Assembly (NCBI GenBank): GCA_009733575.1
Contig: ML769497.1
Coordinates: 1 to 64,000 of the forward strand
Source: Gymnopus androsaceus JB14
Taxonomy: Eukaryota; Basidiomycota; Agaricomycetes; Agaricales; Omphalotaceae
Direction of reading: 5' to 3'
Length of the DNA: 64,000 bases
The position numbers and the translations under genes were made by a program. The notes beneath the pieces are model-generated. The model was not told the DNA's origin. It did not search any database and saw only the letters and a list, made by a program, of their open reading frames with translations. Positions 1 to 10,211 of this stretch are shown here, piece after piece. Every line of letters begins with the position of its first letter. The stretch's first letter is position 1.

Positions 1-846
1 ACCACCAGATCACTACTTATACTATGGCAACTAATTAAAAGTGGCTAAACAAATATCCCTACTTAAATGTACAATTAACACTTACTATTACTTGTTAAAG
101 TAAGTTTCTCATCCAATAATCTATATAAATATTCATTCTCATCATAATCCAGTGCATATATCCATATATATTTGTATTCTCAATCATTACTTACACTGGT
201 TTCTCAAGTCCAACTGTTTCATCCTAAACAGCTGCCAACTTTACTTCCATAGGTGAGTTCCTCCTAATATTACTCCCCGATTGTCAATTCTTGTCTTGTC
301 CTTCTTCTTATCTATTCCTCATCCCTTTACAGAAAATTTCACTAGTTACTTCTCCTATATCTTAGCTTTAGAATGATATACATATGTCCTATGTCAGTAC
401 CTCATATTCGGACTACAATGTCTTATCATTAATTCTGGTTCCATTGTTAGTCATGGCCAACTCTTTATACTTCCTTTTGGACCCTAAATAACTGTCATGC
501 ATGTTTTACACTTTTCATCTAACGTGGTCTTGAGTCTTTGCTTCATTTACTCAATCTTATTCTATGAATTCCAATCTCGACTTTAATCCAATAACCAAAC
601 TTGAGTTTGGTATCCAGTGTCTTACTAGTACATTGCAACCAAACATTAGTTTGGAACACTAATATGTATTCCGTTCCATGTAGTATTATAATCATTGTTT
701 TATAGGCTTTATAAGCCTATTCAAAAAATAGTTGTATCAGCAGGTTGGTGTCAATCTAGCAGCAACCAGTCACAATATTGTGAGAATAGAAATCGGGGTG
801 AGGATCTGGACAAAAAGCCACGTTTTAGGTCAATCATACCCTCATG
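1..846. other. AT-rich intergenic, no gene seen
   Basis: This stretch is clearly richer in A/T than the rest of the window and has no reading frame with recognisable protein features. A TATA-like run lies near 122-130, followed by pyrimidine-rich sequence, which could be the remains of a long terminal repeat. I find no matching second LTR, primer-binding site or polymerase fragment, so this stays a guess. Confidence 0.5.
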
Positions 847-1330
847 CCGAAAGTGCAGAAAAATCCGCTCGAATGAAGTACTAATTGATTTGCCAGCTTT
901 CATGTAAAAAATCACTCATGAGTGAAATTTTGAGCAAAAAATGACCATTCAGTCAGGTTATCTATCTTAATGAAAATACACTTATCAGTTGAGCATTCAG
1001 TTAAAACTGAAAAAAAGACTGAAATATCAGCTACACTGGCAGCCAGACCTGATGGGCCCCCAGCAACCTACTGAAGGACCAGATCTTTTTTGGCTGTGAT
1101 TCAATACCTGACTTGGGGGGCCCATGTGTTTTTGTTGCTAGTGTGGCACATGTTTCAGTCATTTTTTCAGTTTTAACTGAATACACAACTGATAAGTTTG
1201 TTTTCATTAAGATAGATAGCTCAACTGAATGATTGCTTTTTGCTCAAAGTTTCACTCATAAGCAATCTTTTACATGAAACTTAGCAAATCAATTAATATT
1301 TCATTTGAGCTGATTTTTTTGCACTTTTGG
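847..1330. repeat. Long imperfect inverted repeat (foldback element)
   Basis: The left arm (about 847-1075) and the reverse complement of the right arm (about 1100-1330) match over most of their length. Both outer ends carry CCRAAAGTGC. Shared internal blocks include CAATTAAT near the ends, TATCTTAATGAAAA, ACTTATCAGTTG, CAGTTAAAACTGAAAAAA and GGGCCCCC next to the centre. The loop is only about 25 nt, so the single strand would form a hairpin of roughly 230 bp. It has no coding capacity. This fits a foldback or MITE-type non-autonomous DNA transposon. No clear target-site duplication is visible at the ends. Confidence 0.8.
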
Positions 1331-1862
1331 TGTGCCTTCCTCTCACTCCGTTCGAGAGTCGGGGATCTCCGCTACGAATAAGCGTGATGCCATTGATGAT
1401 GACGTGCTTGAACTTTCATTCAACAATCATTAAAATTCGCTCTACAGCGCATGGAAGTATTCGTAGATCGCCACAGTACTGTATGTGCGATGACAGATTA
1501 CTATGTATATACTTCAATAATTTATGGCCCATTAATAGCAAAAATACTGTACGCCTACGTACGGAAAGAATTCAGTGACTTGTGCAGTAGGCTGTTTCCG
1601 TTGGATCTGCATCCCGTGCGCGTTCAAGGAACGTTCAGTGCTATCAGTTGCCGACGGCCGTGCACTTTCAGCCGCCGGCGTTCAGATCTTGGACCAAGCC
1701 GTGTAATGTACTTCCTTCCTTCCTTCCTTCCTTGACAAGTGATGGGGATTTTCAAATTTTCTGAGAACTTATAAAGAACCTATTATATATCTGGATTGGA
1801 TCAGTCGCCCGGTGCTCTCAAACATCCTCTTTATATCTTTTTCGGAGCTGGTCTCTGGATTC
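1331..1862. other. Intergenic, probable promoter of the secreted-protein gene
   Basis: No gene is recognisable. A short CTTC microsatellite lies at about 1713-1733. A TATA-like string around 1781-1788 sits about 75 nt upstream of the ATG at 1863 and could belong to the promoter of that gene. An in-frame extension upstream of 1863 lacks an ATG. Confidence 0.4.
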
Positions 1863-2836
1863 ATGTTTCTCTCCACCAATCTTTTTGCTTGTTTATTCCT
1901 GCTAATCGGACTAGTGGTCGTCAATGGGTCTCCCATTAACCCCCAACACCCCAGTCCTCATGAGGCGAAAGGTGAACAGCCCACGTCAAGCTTGAGTGTT
2001 CTAGGGTATCAATATCTTGTCGGCAAAGAAGATATTCTCGCACCGGATGGTCGTCTCGCCTGGAAAGGTTCAAAAGTAAATGGCTTTTTCGCTGTTCTTC
2101 TCTCACTCGGCAAGTACTCATACAACACCTCTAGAGCGCGATGGAAGGCAAATCACAAATCACAGTAAAAATGGAATCAGAGACTTGCTATGCGAACTTT
2201 TTTGCCCCGGATTTCTATGCAAGAATCTACGCCAACCCTGTTATGACTGTTTCATCACCCTTTCAGTATGTGGTAAGAACAGTTATTGTGATGCTTTTTC
2301 TCGGTCGCGTTCAGATTTCATTTATGATTCATTAGGCAATATGGAAGGCGAATATCCAGGATGTTTCAAAGGTTACAAAAGCGAGCACGAATACTCTCTT
2401 TCATGACTACATGTCATTAACTTGTCCTAACAGTTGTACATGCCCCATAAAGAAATCAAGAGGCCATTCACCGAAGCCGAATTTTTGGCATATATGCAGG
2501 CAAAACAACACGGTCAGAGTGGTGTGGAACCGCCGAAAGATTATGATGCTTCCAAAACCCTCGTCATCACCTACGAGAACGTCGAGCGCAAATCTGGCCC
2601 ATCGATGCTTGTTTCGCATTACTATCGGGCTCTTCAGGATGGTAAAAATCTGTTTGGCCTGGAATGGGAGATTTTAACTCGCAGTAAGTTTTCTTTTTAT
2701 CTATTTCTCTCGTGAACGAAGTCGATTTTTAATGTTGATAAAAATCCTTCCCATGACCTGTTTAGCCGAATACTTGAAATCCGAGCATCCGAAGGCAGAT
2801 TGGACACCGTTTGCAAGTCAAGTTGCAGGACTATAG
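1863..2836 (+). CDS. Small secreted protein of unknown function (five exons)
   Basis: The ATG at 1863 opens a typical secretion signal (MFLSTNLFACLFLLIGLVVV, then NGSP). Reading on needs four introns: 2076-2134, 2273-2335, about 2372-2433 (weak GTTACA donor) and 2684-2765. All are 59-82 nt long and keep the frame. The product is about 237 residues, ending ADWTPFASQVAGL at the TAG of 2834-2836. I recognise no domain. The fourth exon, with RPFTEAEF, LVITYENV and HYYRALQDGKNLFGLEWEI, is the best-conserved part, because decayed copies of it occur on the minus strand at 28.0-28.6 kb and 58.5-59.1 kb, including the last GTAAGT donor. Likely role: extracellular protein of a lineage-specific family. 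Exon 3 borders are the least certain. Confidence 0.7.
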
Positions 2837-3079
2837 GCTAGAAAAACCGGGTCCCCACTGCACATATTGCGCGAATTTGTGCGCCGTGGACATCTGAATA
2901 GAAAGCCTTGTTTATATCCTTACGTGGACTGCACGTTTCGTCGCTAGAACTACGGATGAATGCTGGAAAAGTGGATCTATTTGTGCTAGTTTAATTTCTA
3001 CTATCGAGTTGATATTCTTATTAGAGAGGTTTCTTAATCTTATTCAACGACTCAAAGACGTCGCTAGTGATAACTGCTG

Positions 3080-3485
3080 TTAGCACAAGCCTCGAACTTC
3101 CTTCATAGCCTTCTTTGCAACCTCCGCATCGGCAAAGGACACAAAAGCTTGTCCCCGCATACGCAGATTACTGTGAGCAACGACATCCAAAACTTCGCCG
3201 TAGGATTTGAAAAGACCACGAAGTGAAGCCTTCATTACTAGAGAGAAAGAAGAAAAAAAAGATAATTAGAATAGTTCAAAACTTTCTGAATAAATCCCAG
3301 CAACCATCGATCTTGATCTTTTCGTTCAGGTTCTGGATATACAGCGTTTCTGAAGGGTTTTCTGGTTCCGCTGGAATCTCTGGGACAGCTGGAGTTGGCG
3401 TCACTTGCATGGCATCCATGTCTGGAGGAATTACAGGATTCGCCATGGCATCCATGGGTACTGGAAGGGCGGAAATTTCAGCCAT
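3080..3485 (-). CDS. U1A/U2B''-type RNA-binding protein, C-terminally shortened
   Basis: Two exons, 3305-3485 and 3080-3237, are joined over a 67-nt intron. After a Pro-rich leader (MAEISALPVPMDAM) comes one RRM. The RNP2-type motif TLYIQNLNEKIK and the RNP1-type motif MRGQAFVSF are both present, with wording close to spliceosomal U1A and U2B'', which bind U1 or U2 snRNA stem-loops in the nucleus. The frame stops after KEVRGLC. Family members continue with the fourth RRM strand, a linker and a second RRM, giving about 220-280 residues, while this one is about 113. Nothing like the missing part is found before the neighbouring gene ends at 2836. It may be a truncated duplicate or a pseudogene. 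Confidence 0.7.
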
Positions 3486-3647
3486 AATGTAGTTAGAAGG
3501 AGAAGGCGTTTGTGTATGGATATTTATCAAGGACTTTACGAGCGCCCAACAAGCGCCAAGAATTAATTACAAGCAGCGACTCGACACAGTCTACCATTCA
3601 GTTCCTCTCCACCAGGCGTTCGTTCCCACCTCAGAGTCAGAGCCCCA

Positions 3648-6333
3648 CTATGCGTTCGTCACCTCGACACAACTGCCAGGATCCCTCGGCTTCATCTTAA
3701 CCTGATACGGTTGCGGAGGAGGACGGTCAAGGGCTCGATAGTAATCAACACCTTCCTCAATATCGCTTTTATCATGGCTGAAAAAAAAAAGCGAAATCAG
3801 CACAGTAAGTACACACATTCCGCAAGCAATCGTACCAAGAGTCATAATGCTTTTGCATCTCAGTCAAAGTAAGCGCACCCCGCTCTTTCGCCCTGTCCTT
3901 GCACAAACTGCACCTCCATGGTTTCGGCTCTGGCTTCTGATGACAATTGGGATTCGTTGCAAGTCGTCTAGCAGGTTCCGCCTCTTCGAGAATCCTTGCC
4001 GTGTTGGCATCGGCGGTCGAGATCCGCTGGAAGGTCGTCTGTCCGTCGCCAAAGTGTTTCTTCAGGTTGTGTTCCACCTACGTATATATCGTTTTAAGAC
4101 AGAGTGGAATCACAATAAAAAGAAAACACTCACTGCAGTTCTCCACGTCATAACCGAGAAATATCGTTCCCCATCGCACTTGGCTCCAAAACTACATTTC
4201 AAGCAAACAAGCCTCGGGTCTGTCTGATCCAGTTGCTGAACCCGCGTTGACAAAGGCATCCCACAGGCGTTCAGAATACTCCTCACCGTTCGAGAAGCCT
4301 TGTCATTGAAATATAACCATCGAGTAGACCACTGTCGACGCCGGAAGCCTTTGCCTTCGTGATGCGCTTCCACCATCTTGCACGAGCCCAGATTCGGCAT
4401 CGCCCCTTCGCCATCGTCATAGCCATACCGCGCCAAAGCATTGCAGGGATGGTGAACAAACTCGGGGAACCACATACACGACTCCTTGCAGTCTGCGTCG
4501 GGTCCGGCGTCCTTGTAACACATATGATAGAAATCCTGCGCACACGAAAAGACACAGGTCGCGCGCTCCAAGTCGTCGAACTCTCGGACGCCAAATCCCA
4601 AACTCTCCGATGCGCGACTCGGAGGAGCTGATCCATCTTTTCCTCTTGCCATCTTCGGATGAAAGCTGGTAGTCCTCTGAACGCTTGTTCGAATGAGCTT
4701 TCGGTGACATCCACCTCGGACGGTTGCTCGATTAGATCATTTACTGGTTTCCAGAGCCATATGTCGATTTGATTAGGGAGGAGATCCTGCAAGTCGCACT
4801 CTTTGTTGCGGTAGGTAAACCAGGCGAGTCTTGCGCGCCCTCTTCGTGCCCAGATGAGAGTTTCGCGATCCGTCCTAATACGATGGGCTTTGACTATTTC
4901 CATGTAGTCCCTAAGCTTATCCTTGATGGTATTCCAATCTAGCGAGAATAAATGAGCAAAAAAAGCAGCGAACGAGTATCAGCCATCACATACTCTTGTC
5001 CTTGAGAGGTTTAGGCTGTCGAACGAGGGGATGCCTGTCGAAAGCCGGGTAATCTGGAAGTCGGTTTCGTGCATGATCATCGTACTCGTCCAAGAAATCA
5101 AGTTCTTCGGCGTATCCCATCTCAACGAGTTTTGCTGAAATACTAAAACCGAATAGATCAGAATATGTACCGGACGCCAGTTATAGCCAAACTCACGCGT
5201 CACGTCTCTCGGTCTTGATTGTATCCAGTTCCTGCTCCCTTTCGTCGGCTAGGGACTGGGCCCATACTTCACATAAAACCGCATGCTAAGGAGGTGAATG
5301 TCAAGACTCATGCGAACGTGATTCAAATAGGCTCGTACATCGATTCTAAAGTCTAATGCATTCTCTGTCTTCTCAAGGAATTCAGCCCGATCCTCTTGAT
5401 GTCTCTTCAGTTCTTCCACCATCTGTTTACGGTCGGATATAAGACAACATTCCGCTAGAATTGATGGTCAGGAAGAATCGCATCGGATATCAAGGCGAGA
5501 AAGAGATCTCACCTCCCAAATATTTATCGTCAAAGGGCAGAATTTCCAGCAATTTTTCCACTGTATCATCGTCAATTTCAGCATTCTTTCCAGGTTTGAA
5601 GGTATCGGCATCTTCTAGGCTGATAAGAAAGAATAAGCTAAGTAGACGGATCGCACATCTGAACTTCTTCTATACGCACCAGATTTTAGCACACTTGAGG
5701 CAAAGACGCGTCCGTAAGATCCAGCTAATATTGCGTACGTTGGTTGCGAAACAGTTCTGATGATGATCGTCATCCGTTCAGCAGTAGCACGATGAAGAGA
5801 CCATGTAGAAGAGACTGACATGACAACAGTTTTCAAAAGCCAGATGAGCCCAAGCAGGATACGACACGTCTTCAGGACATTCGGGCATTGCAGGAATTTG
5901 AGAAAATGCCGACATCCAAACCGTCGTGGAATTCTTGTGCATCACTGTAGTTGGTTTTTTTTCAGTTTTAAATGAAGTAATTAAATAATAACTCACAAAG
6001 ACGCCTAAATTCTTTGGTCGTTCGCGCTAAATGAAGGATATCGAGTGGTAATAGGTGACCAAAAATCTGGAGAAAGATATTGTTTTGAGATTCGTTGTCG
6101 AGAAGAGAGAGAGAGATTTATGACCGCACCTCGAAAAGAATGTCTAAAGGCAACGATGGCAGCATCGATAGCTTGGCTCTTGACTGCATTCTCTTCGCTG
6201 GAGCATCCTGCTTTGGATGACCAGCCTTTTTCGTGAGCTTGTTACTGAGAGCAGGGCCTTCTTCAGGCTCAATTTTGAGCCGCTTCGAGGCGCGCTTTTG
6301 GTTGGATAAAGGTTCTTTGGAATTCTTGGTCAT
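3648..6333 (-). CDS. F-box protein with Cys-rich zinc-binding region
   Basis: A multi-exon gene with its ATG at 6333, after which a Lys-rich leader (KRASKRLKIEPEEGP) leads into an F-box (SLPLDILFE/IFGHLLPLDILHLART). Clear exons are 6130-6333, 5997-6066, 5820-5944, 5680-5756 and 5513-5619, followed by several more. After the F-box come paired cysteines (ENCCH/NCF and LCLKC) and, near the end, PWRCSLCKDR with downstream His residues, so zinc binding is likely. This is a common agaricomycete architecture; F-box proteins recruit substrates to SCF ubiquitin ligases. The stop is at 3648-3650. One junction near 4650, between QLLR and FDDLERATCVFSC, needs a frame change that only a 38-nt intron or an indel explains. 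Product about 700 residues. Confidence 0.75.
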
Positions 6334-6438
6334 TTCGTCGAGGAAGAAAAGCAAAAAAAAAAGACTGCGTGACAAGTCGTGTTGTTTGTTCAAGTCACAG
6401 GTTGGGCGTCATTTCATCTGCAACTTCTCCAAACTACC

Positions 6439-8578
6439 ATGAGCAGTAGAATCAAGGTAATAGTATCTTCCTTTCAATGCTCGTATGACTTCAATCACAT
6501 TTCTCCCCCTCCTGCTAGCGATTCAAACAACGAGCATTATCCGGAAAGCCGGAATCGATCCAGGCTGTAAAGGATTTATGTGCAACTTCAGACCTCAGTA
6601 TCGAGGTGCTCCCGACTCTTCTTCGCTTTTTGTCTCAACGTCGACCACCACCACCGACTGACTCTAACAACTCGGGCATCGATGACACGCTTCCAATGCC
6701 ATCAGAGATTGGTGTCGTGCTCGAAGTTTTTGGAGCCATAGCGGCCGGTATAACTTCGAGTAGTACCACTGAAAATGCTGCGACTTTGGCTCTCCGAAAA
6801 TTTTGGTTTTCTATCCACCTTTGGTCCACCTTTTTCGTCCAGTCGTACGTTGAATCTGATCTCGACGCTACTGTCAGTGGCGGTGGACTTAGGCGAACCG
6901 CATGCAATGTGGTTCGGACGATTTTGATAATGTACTCGCCTCTTCCTGGTAGAAGGGATCATTCGGCCTCAGGAAATCCGAGATGTCCAAGGTGCAGGCG
7001 ATCTCTTTGTTCGCCTACACATTTATGCTCTCCTTGTCCAGTCATCCGTGTCACAGGCGACAGAAGTCTGCCATTTATCCTCAAGCATGATTGGTGCTTT
7101 CACGAGAGACTGGCAAGACGTCTGGACTGATGTCTTTAATCTTGTTATTGAGGACTTTGATCCTCGCCTCGTTTCCACTATAGCTCGTATTCTTTCTCGC
7201 ATTACTCAGCGACGCCCTCCGAACTACAGTATGCTACATAATTGGTTCCGCATCCTGGCTAGTGTGGCTTCAACTTACACCTTCGGCTTCATTCAGCCTT
7301 TGCTACAGCATCGCTCTGTGTATTTCACGACACACCTTATCCGCCACATCAGCAAAATACTTTCTCATCCAGAGAATGGCCCAATCTCACTCCAAAATGC
7401 AGACATCATTAGGACTTGGAAACGGAGCGTACAATATCTTTTCCTGGATTTTGACGAACTACGACTGCTGTAAAAGCCTTGTTTTAGCTCTCAACTCTGG
7501 GCTCCTCGAAGCACTTTGGCGATTATCCCAGGTAGTAGTGCAGAATTCATGTCCTCCAGGGACTGATTCAGATTTCTCTTTTCAAGAACTCTTTGGATCT
7601 CTAGTTGGTATTATCGCTACTGCATCACTTTATCGTTCTGTTCAAAAGCCACTGGAACGGCTTTTGAACAAGTCGCCGCTTAATGAGATATCAGAACGGA
7701 TAGCAGATACATCTAACCACAAAGACACTGAAGTTCAGCGCATATGGGGACGATTCAGAACCATAGTTGAAAATAGGATTCAACTGCGATATCGCTGGGA
7801 GGGTAAAAAGTCATTTTGCTCAAATAATTGAGGTGACCGAAGAACTGCTCTTTCGAAATCATTTTGTACTGACACTCTGCTTTGTTTGCACATCTACGTA
7901 GTGTCAAGCTTCACCGGAAACGAAACTTTTCCGGTGCTCCTAGCTGTATGGTGGCTTCCTATTGTGGCCGTTTGTGCCAAAAATTTGACTGGATTCAAAA
8001 ACACCGCAAAAAGTGTCTTCTGCATGACAATTGCTGGTAAACGTAAGCCTCGGCCCCCAAGTGTAATCGGTACTATTTACTAACTGTGTTGCTACTGCAG
8101 ATCCCAGTGGTTTTTGGGTCAATGTTGAAGAACGAGATCTCGAGATCCTCGATAATATCATACACACTGAACTCTGGCACATTCGCTCTGAGCTCCTCCA
8201 ACAGCAATGTGACCACCTAAAATCCCCAGGCGTCCATGATTCACAGGCTAGTACAACTCTATTCAACTTTATTGACTTCACTTCGCCCGATCAGGAGTTG
8301 GAGAAGAAAATCTGGACTAGGTTTGAGGCCGAGAGGAACACACCCAGTTTCAATTGGGATCTGACCATCCAAAGTTTCAAAAAAACCGAACAAGAGAATG
8401 GTTCTCGAGTTGGTCCATATGTGATAGTGAAAATCCCCTATTTAGGAGGACGGATGATGCTTCATCCTTTGATTTTAACAAAACCGGATGTGAGGATTGA
8501 TAGTGGTGACTCTGAAGATGATGATGAAGACGAGAACACAAACTCCAATACAGAGCCTTTAGATTTTGATCTTGATTA
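6439..8578 (+). pseudogene. MYND zinc-finger protein gene with several frame breaks
   Basis: The ATG at 6439 starts an 18-nt first exon, then a 62-nt intron (6457-6518) and a long Leu-rich helical region. Near 7.8-8.0 kb comes a MYND finger (CSNN, C, then FRCS, SC, YC, RLCQKFDW, H, KKC). An acidic tail (SEDDDEDE) precedes the stop at 8578. To keep homologous sequence in frame I must drop one base near 6948, near 7470 (CTG TAA), near 7829 (AAT TGA) and near 7943 (TCC TAG). No GT-AG intron of suitable phase fits those sites. The gene is therefore recently dead or the assembly carries indels. MYND fingers mediate protein-protein contacts; I cannot name a partner. Confidence 0.7.
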
Positions 8579-8685
8579 GCTTTTTTTGTTTAAAACGTCG
8601 GTTGGAGACAGTATAGTGTTTTCCTTCAGTCTTTCTGACACTTTGTATAATTGTATGTTCTTGAATAATTTTGCACATTGTAATC

Positions 8686-9741
8686 GATCGCGATGAGATC
8701 TAGAGTTTTTAGAAAATCAATAAAGACATATATCCTCACCATCGGGCGCTGATACCAATTCAAGGGTAAGCTTCGAAGGAAGTTCGTTCTCTTATAAAAT
8801 GGTGTAACTGTACCATCCTCGCCCACTCCATTTTGCGATCCAAGTTCGCTAGAAATTGTAATCTTCAAAAACAGTCTAACATGATCAACCTCAAGTATAC
8901 CTGCCCCTTCCAACAGAGGTAGCAACATCCATACGTGATCCAAAATTGTTTGGTCAACACAAGGACGTGCATAATATGAAGGGCCTCTGGTACCAGGATG
9001 CGTCCAGCTCGTACATCTAATCCACAAACATTTCAACAATCCTAGCTTGTATCTCTGTGCTAGTGCCCCAGTCGAATCTGGATCAAGGGGACCATCAGGC
9101 GCACCAGCGTTAAGGTCGATGGAAATTTAATGAACAGGGTCAGGAAGGTGAGAGATGAAGTGAGCTAGGAAGGGGACAAGGAAATAGGACTGAGAGCAGT
9201 GGAATGTGACCTGTGATACTCTCATTCCTTGCATGAAGGCAATCATGACTAGTACATAGATTTTTTAACCCTCGAATAATTAAGCAAATTTCTTTGCTGC
9301 TCACCTGGTACAAATGCAACTGCTAGGTCTTCAGGACCACAGTTCTTCCAGCCATCCTCTACATCCAGCACAATCCTAGTATCAGGTCTAAGCACTCATT
9401 CCCAAAATCGTAGTCAAAGGAGATGTTGTCCATGAACACAGCGCTGAGCATTGGAGGATATGATTTGGATATGATATGCCCAAACCCCGCTCCAAAAGGC
9501 CAAAAATATGGTCATCCAAAGCTCCTGTGAGACACATAGTTCTCAATAACCTGGGAAGCACGATGGACATACATTCCAATCCCTCCACAGAAACCTTGCT
9601 GCGACCCCGCAATGCAAGCAGCTTCAAAACTGTGAGAGATGCTATATTGGGCCAGACAAGTGCCAAATCCGTAACAGATGGCAAACTCCAGAAAATGAAT
9701 ATGGTTGCTACTGTGACAAACTCTACAAGATACTGATCCAT
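8686..9741 (-). pseudogene. Relic of the local F-box gene family (copy C)
   Basis: Reverse-strand fragments match the intact F-box gene at 13.6-14.9 kb. Examples are SLPSVTDL and ASLTVLKLLALRG near 9.65 kb, the PGEQ splice-site region near 9.3 kb, and RCTSWTHP plus ILDHVWMLLPL and AGILEVDHVRL near 8.9 kb. The order is kept but the frames are broken, and the segment corresponding to residues 130-165 is deleted. No N-terminal F-box is left. It is read as a decayed tandem copy. Confidence 0.75.
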
Positions 9742-10211
9742 GAGACGGTTGATTCAGTACTGGAATGTGTACTTATATACCGAGCTTTTCTCTGAAACGT
9801 TTGATTGTTCAAGATCTACCGTCAGAATCATTGTACGCCGGCGCAGATACTTCAGCTATCCCTTCCCGTGCTCAAACAGGAGTTTGCCTCACCACGAATT
9901 TCCGAAAAGGTATAGTACTAGCTCAATATAAGTATCTTTATTTTTCTCCTGCGGCACCCTTCCCCTTTGCGGGTCGAGCGCCATCGAGTAGTCGTATGGG
10001 GCCGGCTGTTCACTTCTAGCCAAACACGAAACAAGTCAGTTGTATGTCTGAAGCCATTAGCAGCATCAGACACTATTACCCTAGTTTCCGAGCGCGAAGT
10101 CCTATTACCAGACTCCAGAGATGGTCTGACACGTGATCCTTCGAGCTGAGTGGCGGTCGCGGAATTTTTTTGGCGCCGCTTTTTATCTTCTTCCTCCACG
10201 ATCAATCCACA
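9742..10211. other. Intergenic, no gene seen
   Basis: No recognisable coding sequence. It contains the divergent upstream region of the MYND gene that starts at 10212. Confidence 0.4.

Noticed and set aside
1..700. Copia-type LTR at the left edge
   Set aside because: Only AT-richness and a TATA-like run support it; no second LTR, primer-binding site or pol sequence is visible.
7820..7950. Programmed +1 frameshifting in the MYND gene (stop codons at several shift points)
   Set aside because: Four shifts in one gene, and indels of the opposite sign in the neighbouring gene and elsewhere, fit decay or assembly errors better; kept only as a check item.
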